Source of the DNA: Orobanche coerulescens
Taxonomy: Eukaryota; Streptophyta; Magnoliopsida; Lamiales; Orobanchaceae
Direction: 5' to 3'
Length of the DNA stretch: 64,000 bases
Assembly: GCA_033398695.1 (NCBI GenBank)
Contig: CM065817.1
Location: forward strand, 63,972,001 to 64,036,000
Of the stretch, positions 1 through 10,145 are shown in pieces; the first letter of the stretch is position 1; the number at the start of each line of letters is the position of its first letter. The notes beneath the pieces were generated by a model. That model made no database searches. It was given only the letters and a program-made list of their open reading frames with translations, and was not told where the DNA came from. A program made the translations under genes and the position numbers.

Positions 1-65
1 ACGTTTAACAACTTCAGCATGATAATATTGATTGATATAAAGGTGTTGGTATCAACCGTTAAGCC
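1..65. other. Unassigned sequence at the left edge
   Basis: From base 66 on the sequence matches the TE1 right LTR (about 6855 on). The first 65 bases do not match the equivalent stretch (about 6790-6854) or anything else I could place in the window. It may be a divergent LTR segment, an old insertion or recombination junction, or an assembly join. Confidence 0.5.
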
Positions 66-281
66 TTTCGAATTGTCGTATGAAGATTTGTATTCGAAAT
101 GGAATATGGTTTTATAATGGTATGCATATCCTCGAATCCGAAGTTGTTGCTATCCGTAAGATCATGCATAATCATATGAACATGATATTCATGGAGGTAA
201 CATGAATTATCACGGAAGATTTCATTGTTTTGATCATGACGAGAACAGTTTACTGCCCAACAGTAAACTGCCATGCATAGA

Positions 282-496
282 TAGCGCACGCTAAGCTATG
301 AAGATTCACGTACGCTATCGAACACGAGTTAGCGTACGCTACGTTTGGTACGTAACGTACGCTAAGACATCAGACGAGTCACCGATCGATCGCGAAGTAA
401 TCGACCATGCATAGTTAGCGTACGCTAGGCTTTGTTGTTTGCGTGCGCTATCGAGCAGACTTAACGCACGCTACACAGAGTACTTAGCGTGCGCTA
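282..496. promoter_or_regulatory. CpG palindrome cluster in the TE1 leader
   Basis: Copies or near copies of TAGCG(C/T)(A/G)CGCTA occur at 282-293, 330-341, 353-364 (TAACG form), 416-427, 462-473 (TAACG form) and 485-496, separated by unrelated spacers. By comparison with the right LTR this cluster lies downstream of the TATA box, so it would be transcribed. The counterpart in the right LTR is 7063-7280, where several copies have lost a base pair. Confidence 0.75.
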
Positions 497-684
497 AGCA
501 GTTCAGGCAGATTTCATTTTATGAACTTTTGGCCGTAAATTGAATTGTTAAACATTCGTACGACGTGAGATAAATCCTATATCATTTCTTTTGTTAAGGT
601 TTGATCTTGTTGCGTGATTGATTGAGGAGGACGACCTTCGAGTGTTTGTTTTCGTGGAAGTATTGTTCTTGTCTTTAAATCGAG

Positions 685-1089
685 GCAAGTACCTTAAGTG
701 TTTTATGTATTGTTGTTATACATATTGTCATGCATGTATGTCTTTATTGTATGTACACCTCGTGTTGGTCCGACGGGATCATTGGGGGTTCTATGCTAGC
801 GTGCGCTGGATCATCGGACGGGTTTTTCCACCACGGGTTGGTCTGACGGGATCATCGTGGGTTCTAGGCAGTGAACGCTGGATCGACGGAATTACCATGT
901 GTATGTTATGATATCATGTTGTGATTATCAGTTGTGTATGTCATTTATGAGTTTCTCGTAGGAGAAGACTCATTGGTATTTTGTCGTTTACGTTATTATT
1001 CTTCGTGAGATATGAATAATATGTTGTGGTACTTGTACTAGCATCGTTGTGCTAACCCCTTCGGGGGTGAACATTTTGTTTATGTTCAG
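685..1089 (+). other. Putative GC-AG intron in the TE1 LTR leader
   Basis: CGAG/GCAAGTACC at 681-693 is an excellent match to the GC-type 5' splice site consensus AG/GCAAGT. The candidate acceptor TTTATGTTCAG/G ends at 1089, with a CTAAC branch-point-like motif at 1052-1056. The right LTR has the same sites (7467-7870), and TE2 has the same donor and acceptor arrangement. This is inferred from motifs and conservation; no transcript was seen. Confidence 0.5.
1055..1068 (+). other. C(UUCG)G hairpin between putative branch point and acceptor
   Basis: ACCCC-TTCG-GGGGT forms a perfect 5-bp stem closed by the very stable UUCG tetraloop. It starts at the end of the CTAAC motif and lies about 20 nt before the CAG acceptor. 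TE2 has a different hairpin in the same place (31314-31333). Confidence 0.6.
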
Positions 1090-1427
1090 GATCCAGGAGA
1101 GTGGGAAAACAACCACTGGAGCTGCATGACGACGAGGGTGCAGAGTGATGTTTTGGCCGGGTTCATTTGTCTGTTGTTTATTGGTTATTTCAATAAGTAC
1201 TCGAGTACGAAATCATTTATGCTAAATTTGAATTTGGTGATGTATTATTAAGTTCCTGCTGAACAACTGTACTTTCAGTATTTGGTCAGAACCGTTGTAT
1301 CTTAATTCCATTATTCCATTTGTTAGTACCTTTTAATGTCTGTTCAATTCTTCAGCCTTGTAAATCCTTATGTAAAGGATTTACGGCGCTGTAATATTCC
1401 TGAATATTTCTGGGGTATTACAGAATA

Positions 1428-1440
1428 TGGTATCGGAGCT
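1428..1440 (+). other. TE1 primer-binding site (initiator Met tRNA)
   Basis: TGGTATCGGAGCT starts six bases after the LTR end. Plant Ty3 and copia elements commonly use TGGTATCAGAGC, complementary to the 3' end of initiator methionine tRNA. This copy has one A-to-G difference. Confidence 0.88.
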
Positions 1441-1554
1441 AAGATTATGGATATCTTGGCCGTTGGGTTAAAATAGGGGTCATTTATGTCTTTTGAGGTA
1501 ACCGGCCGTGAATGACATCACTGCACTGCCTACGTCTTCATGCGAACGGTGGTT

Positions 1555-1656
1555 GTAAGTTTCTAAACTCTATCTCGTTCTTTACATGTTGTGTCTCTTT
1601 ATACTCGAAGATTAGAACGATGTTGTTTCCTGTATATTGAGTATTTATGCTTACAG
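1555..1656 (+). other. Putative short leader intron just before the TE1 gag start
   Basis: A strong donor, GGTT/GTAAGT, lies at 1551-1560 and a good acceptor, TATGCTTACAG, ends at 1656, two bases before the gag ATG at 1658. The 102-bp length suits a plant intron. TE2 keeps a homologous donor, GGAT/GTAAGT, at 31861-31870 in the same context after its primer site. No RNA evidence was available. Confidence 0.4.
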
Positions 1657-1657
1657 T

Positions 1658-1825
1658 ATGTTGAGAGGCGGACGTGGACGTGGTCGCGGTTGTGGACGCG
1701 GACGAAGAAATGCTGAAAGGGAGGCGTCGCCTTCTAATCGAGCCGCCATAGCTCAAAGTAGCCGCAACAATCTATTAATAACGAACCAGATCCTGCTGTA
1801 CCAGAGATCCTTCGTCAAGTGGTGA
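1658..1825 (+). pseudogene. TE1 gag, N-terminal fragment
   Basis: The gag start is placed at the ATG at 1658, which opens a Gly-Arg-rich stretch (MLRGGRGRGRGCGRGRR), as is usual at the N-terminus of Tekay gag. An upstream in-frame ATG at 1637 falls in the putative intron and is not favoured. The frame runs out at 1825 and the homology continues in another frame from about 1819, so there is a frameshift near 1770-1820. Confidence 0.7.
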
Positions 1826-2295
1826 ACCAGATGACTCAGTTCGCCCAAGTCGTGGACCGAATGCAAGTGGCGGTGGGACTACAGCAGGGAGAGAGACAGC
1901 AAGGGATCCCAGACATGGGAAATCGAGGTGACCGGTGGCTGCAAGAGGTGGCGAAGATGCAACCAACCAAATTCGACGGTATTTCTGAGACTCCCACCTG
2001 GGATCATTGGTTGAAAGAACTGGAGAAAATCTTTGCCGGAATTAACTGCCCAGACGACCGGAGAGCCTCTATCGCTCAATATTTTCTGATAGGGGAAGCG
2101 TACGAATGGTGGGAAGCCATCCGGCCTGTAGACCATGGTGCCGATTGGACAGAGTTTAGATTGATGATGGAAGCTCAGTATTGCCCTCGTCCTGTGAGGG
2201 AAGCCAAAATTCGTGAGTTTTTCTCCGCTCAGCCTTCTGATGTGCCAGTATCCCAGGCAATTAAGACGTTTAACCAGCAGCTGGCATTTGTTTGA
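1819..2295 (+). pseudogene. TE1 gag, capsid part (Retrotrans_gag domain)
   Basis: This 158-codon stretch holds the retrotransposon gag core: a TWDHWLKELEKIF start, the AYEWWEAI motif and a PRPVREAKIREFF segment. Gag forms the virus-like particle that packages the element RNA in the cytoplasm. A TGA at 2293-2295 interrupts the frame; the next segment continues in the same frame at 2299, so this is a point stop (compatible with CGA to TGA). Confidence 0.85.
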
Positions 2296-2298
2296 CAT

Positions 2299-3243
2299 TT
2301 GGTCAGAACAGATGCAGAAATGATGATCCATTTCGATATGAGGATGAAACCAGAAATCCAGAGGTACATGTCCGGATTTGAATGTACCACACTCCGTCAA
2401 TACCAGGATAAGGCGTTGGCGTATGAGATCAAGGAAGCAGCTATGGAGAAATTTTCGGAATCCAAGAAACAAAAAGTCTCTTGTACTTTTACAGAGCACA
2501 AGAACAGCGGGCCCCGTAAGGCCCAGTCATCCTTTTACTCTTTCAAGAAACCTCCGCACCCAGTTAGGAGCGGAAAGAACTTCGGAGCGACATCAACTAT
2601 TACTGATGTTACCAGGAAATGCTTTAACTGTGCCCAGACGGGGCACTATCGACGGAATTGCCCCCTTCCTGTCGTGACTTGTTTTGATTGTGGACGAGAG
2701 GGACATCGGGCAGTGTTTTGTGAAGAGGCTGCAAAGTCTTTTAGAGCCCGTACACCACAGCCAATCCAGAAGGAAGCCAGTATCCAACAGACGCAGCAAA
2801 GTGTTCAGATGCCTCAGAATTTTGGCCGCGGACGAGGCAGAGGACAATGGGACCGAAAGGGGACATCGAGTGCCGGATCTGCTCCCCCACGTCTGTACGA
2901 GATGAGGAGGATAGAAGATCAGGATGCTGCTGTCGCATCAGGTACTATCCAGATCCTTTCCCAGCCAGTTAGCATTTTATTCGATACAGGAGCTACACAT
3001 TCTTTTATATCTTTGTCTTGTGTAAATCGTTTGAATATTTCCGGTTTTCATACTTGTGAACCTTATGTTGTTGGTTTACCGAGTGGAGAGAGAATTGTCG
3101 GAAACTTAGAAACTAGAAATTTCCCTATATCATTTGGAGGCAGAGAGTGGCTCTCAAATCTGATCGTGATAGAAATGCAAGGAGACGACCTGATACTCGG
3201 AGACGATTGGCTTAATCGATATGGAGAAATTGTGAACTACTAA
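2299..3243 (+). pseudogene. TE1 gag C-terminus with two zinc knuckles, and aspartic protease
   Basis: This is in the same frame as the preceding fragment. It holds the end of the capsid domain, then two CCHC zinc knuckles (CFNCAQTGHYRRNC near residue 108 and CFDCGREGHRAVFC near residue 128) that would bind RNA. A Gly/Arg-rich linker follows, then a retropepsin-type protease with the catalytic triplet DTG in FDTGATHSF near residue 229 and the ILGDDWL flap region. The frame ends with TAA at 3241-3243. Two knuckles in a Tekay-like gag are somewhat unusual. Confidence 0.88.
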
Positions 3244-3285
3244 AGGAGGAATATCTCGCTGATCACTGACGATGGTTCTGAAATA

Positions 3286-3705
3286 TTGTTCGAGGGGTGG
3301 AAACCGGGAAGCTCAGGAAAATTGATCAAAGCGATGAAAGCTGTCAGATTGTTGAAACAGGGCTGTATCGGGTACTGGTGTTATGCAATGAAGAAAGAAT
3401 ACGAAATTGTGGAACTTTCATCCATTCCTGTTGTGAACGAATTTCCAGATGTATTTCCTGACGAGTTACCTGGACTACCCCCAGGAAGGGATGTGGAATT
3501 TACCATTGAGCTGGAACCCGGAGCTACACCAATTTCCAAGGCGCCGTATCGTATGGCACCTACTGAGATGTACGAACTGAAGAAGCAGCTGGAGGAGTTA
3601 CTGGACAAGGGCTATTTTCAGCCAAGCGCCACCCCGGGAGCGCCGATTCTTTTGTCCGAAAGAAGGATAGATCGCTCCGACTGTGTATTGACTATCGAGA
3701 GCTGA
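3286..3705 (+). pseudogene. TE1 pol: linker and start of reverse transcriptase
   Basis: This continues the same frame as the protease after the stop. It contains the conserved entry to Ty3 reverse transcriptase (EFPDVFPDELPGLPPGRDVEF, then [22 protein letters not shown]). Near 3640-3700 the reading frame breaks: the conserved sequence moves to another frame before the next fragment. Lost bases in a GC-rich stretch explain this. Confidence 0.85.
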
Positions 3706-3710
3706 ACAAG

Positions 3711-4019
3711 ATGACGATTAAGAACAAGTATCCGTTGCCACGGATTGATGATCTGTTTGACCAGCTGCAAGGGGCAACAATATTTTCTAAAATCGATCTG
3801 AGATCAGGATATCATCAGCTGAGGATTAAGGAATCTGATGTTCCGAAATCAGCGTTCAGAACTCGCTACGGACATTATGAGTTTGTAGTAATGCCATTTG
3901 GTCTCACTAACGCACCTGCTGTATTTATGCAATTGATAAACCGTGTGTTCATTGAATTTTTGGATAAATTTGTGGTCGTGTTCATTGATGACTTTATGGT
4001 GTATTCTAAGAGCCCGTAA
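3711..4019 (+). pseudogene. TE1 pol: reverse transcriptase core
   Basis: The palm of the Ty3 reverse transcriptase is present: [31 protein letters not shown] with the first catalytic Asp, [13 protein letters not shown], and the active-site box read as FIDDFMVYS (FIDD at 3981-3992). The enzyme copies element RNA into DNA in the particle. In most relatives the box is followed by Ile or Leu; here it is Phe-Met. A TAA at 4017-4019 interrupts the frame, which then continues. Confidence 0.9.
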
Positions 4020-4034
4020 GAACATGCGCAGCAT

Positions 4035-4565
4035 TTGCGGATTGTATTGGAACTTTTGAGAAATGAGCAATTGTACGCCAAACTTTCTAAGTGTGAATTC
4101 TGGCTAAAGGAAGTAATGTTCCTTGGCCATGTGGTGTCATCTAAAGGAGTCCGAGTAGATCCTCAGAAGATCGAAGCAATTATGGATTGGAAGCCTCCAA
4201 AGAACGTGAAAGAAGTCCGAAGCTTCTTGGGACTTGCTGGATATTATCGACGATTCGTGGAAGGATTTTCTAAAATTTCCCGCCCACTTACTCGACTCCT
4301 GCAGAAAACTCAAAAGTTTGAGTGGAATGAGTTGTGTGAGGTTAGCTTTGATGAATTAAAGAAGAGATTGACGACGGCATCGATTCTATCACTTCCACAG
4401 GGAACTGGAGGATTTATAGTTTACAGTGATGCTTCGAACCAAGGACTCGGGTGCGTATTGATGCAGAATGATAAGGTGATCGCTTATGCGTCACGGCCAG
4501 TGAAACCTTATGAAGTAAATTACCCAACACATGATTTGGAGCTAGCGGCGGTGGTTTTGCTTTGA
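4035..4565 (+). pseudogene. TE1 pol: reverse transcriptase thumb and start of RNase H
   Basis: Same frame as the previous fragment. It holds the connection region ([41 protein letters not shown]) and the first half of RNase H with [18 protein letters not shown]. RNase H degrades the RNA strand of the hybrid. A frameshift at about 4560 moves the rest of RNase H (the DHKSLKYIF motif near 4613) to another frame, and a TAA follows near 4651. Confidence 0.88.
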
Positions 4566-4656
4566 AGATCTGGAGGCATTATCTCAGACGGACTCACCGT
4601 CGTGTCTTTACGGATCACAAGAGTCTCAAGTACATATTCGATGTAAAGAATTAAAC

Positions 4657-5604
4657 ATGCGGCAAAGAAGATGGTTAGAACTGATTAAGGACTATGACTT
4701 GGAGATTTTATATCATCCAGGCAAAGCGAATGTAGTGGCCGATGCACTTAGCCGCAAGCCTGTTTCTATTCAAATGCTGGAGACGCTGACCTCCCAACAT
4801 AGCCTTCAACGAGAGATGATTCGTGAAGGAATTGAAGTGTGGTTACAAAGAGTCCAAGGAGAACTGTGCGTGATGGAGATAACTTCATCATTAACCGAAG
4901 GAATCAAATCTAGACAGGCAGATGATCCTCTGATGATTCGGTTACGTGATGAAGTGATCAAAGGAAAGGCCCCCGGATTCATAATTCATGATGATGGAGT
5001 TTTGAGATTTCAGAACCCACTCTGCGTCCCCGATGATGATGTTCTGAAACAGACAATTATGAAGGAAGCTCACAGTTCGCCCTATTCTATCCACCCGGGC
5101 ACCAGTAAAATGTATAAGGACTTGAAGCAGAATTTCTGGTGGCGCAACATGAAGAAAGATGTAGCGGACTATGTTTCTAAATGCTTGACGTGTCAGCAGG
5201 TTAAGATCGAGCATCAGCGGCCTGCTGGAATGTTGAAGCCGCTCCCAATTCCTGAATGGAAGTGGGAGGACATATCGATGGATTTTATCACTAATATGCC
5301 GAGAACCAGGATAGGATTGAACATGATTTGGGTGATAGTTGATCGTTTAACCAAATCAACTCATTTTCTAGGAATTAAGGATACGTGGGGACCAGAGAGG
5401 TTGGCACGAGTATTTATTTCGGAGATAGTTCGATTGCATGGTACACCGAAGACCATTGTTTCTGATCGAGACGGCCGTTTTGTGTCTCACTTTTGGAAAG
5501 CAGTTCATAAGGCCTTGGGGACCGAATTAACTTCAGTACAGCTTATCACCCGCAGACTGACGGACAATCTGAGAGAACTATACAAACGGTGGAAGACATG
5601 CTAA
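4657..5604 (+). pseudogene. TE1 pol: end of RNase H and integrase
   Basis: The fragment starts at the RNase H C-terminus ([26 protein letters not shown]). The integrase follows with an HHCC zinc region (His near residue 139, then IHPG, CLTCQQ) and a catalytic core with the first Asp in SMDFITNM and the second in IVSDRDGRF. The segment leading to the catalytic Glu is garbled at 5520-5590 and the frame shifts into the next fragment. Integrase inserts the cDNA copy into nuclear DNA. Confidence 0.88.
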
Positions 5605-6320
5605 GGGCCTGTGCCTTAGATTGGTCAAACGATTGGGAAGTTCATCTACCGTTGATTGAATTTACCTACAACAATAGTTGGCATGCTTCCATTAAGATGG
5701 CACCGTTTGAGGCATTATACGGAAGGAGATGCAGATCGCCCTATCTTTGGGACGATTCATCGGACTTGATCGGAACAGAACCAGAGTTGATCCTGCAGAC
5801 TCGAGAGAAGATAGCCTTGATTCGTAAAAGGCTGTTGACCGCCCAGAGTCGCCAAAAATCCTACGCGGACGTACGCCGTCGCCCATTGGAGTTCAATACT
5901 GGAGACCATGTACTTTTGAAGGTTTCTCCTACTTGGGGAATCTTTCGTTTCGGAAGGAAAGGAAAGCTGAGTCCGAGATATATCGGACCATTTGAGATCC
6001 TCGAGAGAGTTGGGGAGTTGGCATACAGATTGGCATTGCCGCCGTCATTGTGCCATGTTCATAACGTGTTCCAGGTATCCCAATTACGGAGGTATATACC
6101 AGATCCCAGTCATATCATTGATTTCGGCGAGATCGAAATCGAGCAGGATGGGACGTTTGAAGAAAGACCGGTCAAGATACTCGAGAGTCGAGTTGAACAG
6201 CTGAGGAACAAACCAATCGTTTTGGTTAAAGTTCAATGGTCACGTCACGGAATGGAAGAAGCCACCTGGGAAACGGAAGCTGATATGAAGTCTAGATATC
6301 CCGAATTATTTTCATCTTGA
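5589..6320 (+). pseudogene. TE1 pol: integrase C-terminus and chromodomain-like tail
   Basis: It opens with VEDMLRACALDW, then FTYNNSWHASIKMAPFEALYGR, the GPFEILERVGELAYRLALP module and HNVFQVSQLRRY. The final 70 residues resemble the divergent chromodomain of Tekay elements, which is thought to direct integration into marked chromatin. The stop at 6318-6320 looks natural: it is followed by the TTTCGGGACGAAAC motif that precedes the polypurine tract in these elements. Confidence 0.88.
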
Positions 6321-6343
6321 GTTTCGGGACGAAACTCCTTTTT

Positions 6344-6355
6344 AGTTGGAGAGTA
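6344..6355 (+). other. TE1 polypurine tract
   Basis: The purine-rich run AGTTGGAGAGTA directly precedes the 3' LTR start at 6356. It would prime plus-strand DNA synthesis. It is shorter and more degraded than the tracts of TE2 and TE5. Confidence 0.6.
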
Positions 6356-8203
6356 TGTAATATCCGGATTTTTTACGGTGTATTTCATCTGTATTCAAAC
6401 CCTGTATTATTCGGATTTGTGGTTTTGATTATTGGAGTATGATGTTTCTTGCATTGATATATTTGTACATAAGTATAGAAACATGCAAAATTTCTCATGC
6501 AAACTCGTGATAGCGCACGCTAAGAATGTAGCTTAACGCGCGCTATCGGGCTACTAGTAGCGCACGCTATGCAGGTAGGAGCTGCGTGCGCTAAGAACTC
6601 AATTATTGAGCGGGACGGCTAGCACATGCACCAGCCGGGACATGGGTCCGGATAAGATTCCCGCGGTTGAACCTGGACAGTTCTGAAGTCAACTATTATT
6701 AGCGCACGCTAAGAAAAGCTTAGTAGCGTGCGCTAACTTGTTAAAATGCAGAATATTATAAATGGGACAACAACCCATTTTGGCTTACATTTTACTCGTC
6801 CATTCTGCATTCTTGAGAGGCCAGAGAGCTGAAATAATCCTCCTACACACTTAGAAATCGAATTGTCGTATGAAGATTTGTAGTCGAAATGGAATATGGT
6901 TTTATAATGGTATGCATATCCTCGAATCCGAAGTTGTTGCTATCCGTAAGATCATGCATAATCGTATGAACATGATATTCATGGAGGTAACATGAATTAT
7001 CACGGAAGATTTCATTGTTTTGATCATGATGAGAATAAGCATCGCCCAGAAGAATCGCCATGCATAGATAGCGACGCTAAGCTATGAAGATTAACGTGCG
7101 ATCGAACACGAGTTAGCGACGCTATGTTTGGTACGTAACGCACGCTAAGACATCGACGAGTCACCGATCGATCGGTGAAATCTTGACCATGCATAGTTAG
7201 CGTACGCTAGGCTTTGTTGTTTGCGTGCGCTATCGAGCAGACTTAACGCACGCTACACAGAGTACTTAGCGTGCGCTAAGTAGTTCAGGCAGATTTCATT
7301 TTATGAACTTTTGGCCGTAAATCGAATTGTTAAACATTCGTACGATGTGAGATAAATCCTATATCATTTCTTTTGTTAAGGTTTGATCTTGTTGCATTAT
7401 TGATTGAGGAGGACGACCTTCGAGTGTTCGTTTTCGTGGAAGTATTGTTCTTGTCTTCAAATCGAGGCAAGTACCTTAAGTGTTTTATGTATTGTTGTTA
7501 TACATATTGTCGTGCATGTATGTCGTTATTGTATGTCCACCTCGTGTTGGTCCGACGGGATCATCGGGGGATCTATGCTAGCATGCGCTGGATTATCGGA
7601 CGGGTTTTTCCACCACGGGTTGTCTGACGGGATCATCGTGGGTTCTAGGCAGTGAACGCTGGATCGACGGAATTACCATGTGTATGTTATGATATCATGT
7701 TGTGATTATCAGTTGTGTATGTCATTTATGAGTTTCTCGTAGGAGAAGACTCATTGGTATTTTGTCGTTTACGTTATTATTCTTCGTGAGATATGAATAA
7801 TATGTTGCGGTACTTGTACTAGCATCGTTGTGCTAACCCCTTCGGGGGTGAACATTTTGTTTATGTTCAGGATCCAGGAGAGCGGGAAAACAACCACTGG
7901 AGCTGCATGACGACGAGGGTGCAGAGTGATGTTTTGGCCGGGTTCATTTGTCTGTTGTTTATTGGTTATTTCAATAAGTACTCGAGTACGAAATCATTTA
8001 TGCTGAATTTGAATTTGGTGATGTATTATTAAGTTCCTGCTGAACAACTGTACTTTCAGTATTTGGTCAGAACCGTTGTATCTTAATTCCATTATTCCAT
8101 TTGTTAGTACCTTTTAATGTCTGTTCAATTCTTCAGCCTTGTAAATCCTTATATAAAGGATTTACGGCGCTGTAATATTCCTGAATATTTTGGGGTTGTT
8201 ACA
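6356..8203 (+). repeat. TE1 3' LTR
   Basis: The 1848-bp LTR starts TGTAATATCC and ends GGTTGTTACA. U3 carries a palindrome cluster (6511-6735) followed by a TATA box (6757-6763). The transcribed part carries the second palindrome cluster, the GC donor at 7467 and an acceptor ending at 7870. Compared with the left LTR, about 7025-7190 is disturbed mainly at CAG/CTG and CG-rich sites, and the rest is nearly identical. Confidence 0.92.
6511..6763 (+). promoter_or_regulatory. TE1 U3 promoter: palindrome array and TATA box
   Basis: Six copies or variants of TAGCG(C/T)(A/G)CGCTA lie at 6511-6522, 6533-6544, 6558-6569, 6582-6593, 6700-6711 and 6724-6735. The TATA box TATAAAT follows at 6757-6763, 21 bp after the last copy. 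The same arrangement occurs in TE2 and TE6. Confidence 0.7.
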
Positions 8204-8882
8204 AAATCAACCTTACCCGGACAGCTGGAAGCATTATCTGGACAGCTGGAAGCCTTATCCGGACAGCTGGCCGAGAAGCTTCTGTCGGTCGTGACCGACC
8301 TTATCCGGACAGCTGGCCGAGCAGCTTCTGTCGGTCGCGACCGACCTTATCCGGACTCCTGACCGAGAAGCTTCTATCGGTCGTGACCGACCTTATCCGG
8401 ACAGCTGGACAACCTTATCCGGATAGTGGTCGAGAAGCTTCTGTCGGCCGTGACCGGCATCTGTCGGTAGGCATGTCCGGCGGTGACCGGCAGATGTCGG
8501 TCAACTTGGCTCAGCCAGTTCGACCCCTTCCCGATGTCCAAATTCGATTTTCCGATCTGTTCCGGACTCTTCGGAGTTAAATCTTAGATATGCTCGGAAC
8601 TGATTTTCGATAATATTAAAATAATAATTTAATATTTTTTGTGCAATATAAGTGTTCTGTAATGAAATTTTATCGTATCAAAATCGTCGGAACTTTTCGA
8701 AATCACTTTCATAAATTCTAAAAATGATCCTTATAATTCATTTTGAAATCTTTTCCTTTTAAGTCCTTCATTTTATGCTAGGAACGTATCGGTCCAAGTA
8801 TCAGACAACCTATAAATATTAAAATCAAAATCCATGATCGTTAGCAAAATAAATAGTATTTAAATAAGTATTGGGCGTTACA
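8204..8882 (-). repeat. TA LTR copy A (partial)
   Basis: This is the U3-side part of an array LTR, cut by the TE1 insertion at AAATCAACC. It contains the minisatellite of TCGGTC(A/G)(C/T)GACCGA palindromes (8210-8500) and ends GGGCGTTACA at 8882. Confidence 0.9.
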
Positions 8883-9601
8883 ATCCTCCCCCTTTAAAAA
8901 TTTCGTCCTCGAAATTGAGCTTCATAAAGAACTTTGAAAATCTATATCAAACCTTGTATGAGTATTTTCATCAATAACTTTAAAAATATCGTCCCACAAA
9001 AAACATAAATTTGAAACCTTTCTTTGAAATCATATTTTGTTCCTTTAGGATAACATTTAAACTTTCACATATCTTTTGCCGACACAATCATTCTATACTC
9101 ATACCGAAATTTTAAGTCTTCATAAAAGAGTGAATGCTTGAAAACATTACCTCGGAGTCGACGTTGGGCAGCAGCGATGAACCACATATTCTATTGAAAA
9201 TATAATCATGCCGTAATTATTCGTTATACTTTTAAAAATAAGAAAGTTTTGAAATATCTTGTTTTGTATAAGTAAATCTTTTTTTTTTAAACCTCCTTAA
9301 CTTTATAGTCCCATACCTATATAGTCTTGGAATACCTCTCGTTCTGGTGAGAATTCGGTTCAGTCATGTCCCCCTCCGCCTAGAAGCCTTGTCAGGAGCT
9401 GCTCATTGTCCGTGCCCTTTTTCTTATTGCACCGGCGATCACTCCCCTTTCTCGGAGCCGCTTATTGTCCGTGCCCTTTTCTATTGCACCGGCGATCACT
9501 CCCCACCCTCGTCGGCCCCGGGTGTCACATGTTGACCAGCTTCCGCTTGGTTCATCCCCAAATCTCACCGTACTGAGAGAGGACTTGCTCCGATACCATT
9601 C
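8883..9601 (-). repeat. TA internal segment A
   Basis: This 719-bp non-coding segment has, on the minus strand, a primer site TGGTATCGGAGCAAG at 9598-9584 and a polypurine tract at 8903-8883 (AAAGGGGGAGGAT before the LTR). It also has a 59-bp direct duplication around GAGCCGCTCATTG. The small frames in it are not conserved between copies. Confidence 0.88.
9584..9598 (-). other. TA primer-binding site (example copy)
   Basis: TGGTATCGGAGCAAG on the minus strand, three bases after the LTR end, resembles an initiator-Met tRNA primer site. The same site lies 4-18 bp before each LTR start of the array (for example 47918-47932 and 61581-61595). Confidence 0.8.
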
Positions 9602-9931
9602 TGTAACGCCCTGGCTTTCTTAATTAAAAAGAACGTTACACGGCTCAAATTTTTCCATAAAATTTTTATATAAATTCGGAGTATTTGCGGAGGTATTTTA
9701 GTCAGTAAATCTTTAATAAAACTCGTTTATTCAAACATCAGTACAGTTTTACAAAAACATGGGAAATCACATATTCGGACATAGTCCGTTGAAATTATAT
9801 TTGTTGAAGAACATCAAGTGTTTCGTAAAAATAATAACAATTACGGCGACAACATCTTTTATTCTTTAGAATTTCATCATGTTGGGAGTATGTATTCATC
9901 TTCTGCTTGTCCCGTTCGTCGATTCCTTAGC

Positions 9932-10145
9932 CTGAAAAACATAAACGACGAGGTGTGAGTACACGAGCATACTCAGTGAGATTAAACCCTTATAAATCGT
10001 CAAAATCATGTCGTGTAATGCACATAAAACATTCTTATCTTTGTGAGACTCATCTCGGCTTTCTTTCATTCTTTCGACCCCTCACGGGTCGTCATGTTAC
10101 ACGACACAACGATGACCGTAACATATTAAAACAGTATAACCTCAC
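9932..10145 (-). other. Putative leader intron in TA LTR (copy B)
   Basis: The donor is ACGAG/GTGAGG and the acceptor is TTTATGTTTTCAG/G on the minus strand, 214 bp apart. The acceptor lies 330 bp from the LTR 3' end, as in TE1 (333) and TE2 (336). Both sites are kept in the other complete LTR copies. Inferred from motif and position only. Confidence 0.42.

Larger units (their letters stand above)
66..1422 (+). repeat. TE1 5' LTR (partial)
   Basis: It aligns end to end with 6855-8203 of the 3' LTR and ends with ...GTATTACA directly before the primer site. The upstream U3 with its TATA box is not in the window. It holds a cluster of TAGCG(C/T)(A/G)CGCTA palindromes (282-496), a putative leader intron (685-1089) and a UUCG hairpin (1055-1068). 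Confidence 0.9.
1..8203 (+). mobile_element. TE1: Ty3/gypsy chromovirus (Tekay type), left end cut by window
   Basis: Layout is LTR, initiator-Met primer site, gag, protease, reverse transcriptase, RNase H, integrase with a C-terminal chromodomain-like tail, polypurine tract, LTR. The right LTR begins TGTAATATCC and ends GTTACA. The last protein segment has the ERPVKILES...VKVQW...EEATWE pattern typical of Tekay (Del) chromodomains. After the right LTR the tandem array resumes in mid-LTR at 8204, so TE1 sits inside array LTR A. The matching left flank and target duplication lie outside the window. The coding region has several frameshifts and stops, so this copy cannot act alone. Confidence 0.9.

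Noticed and set aside
618..911. 97-codon frame in the TE1 LTR, with a partner at 7373-7627
   Set aside because: It crosses the proposed donor site, has no domain, and the partner differs in frame and end.
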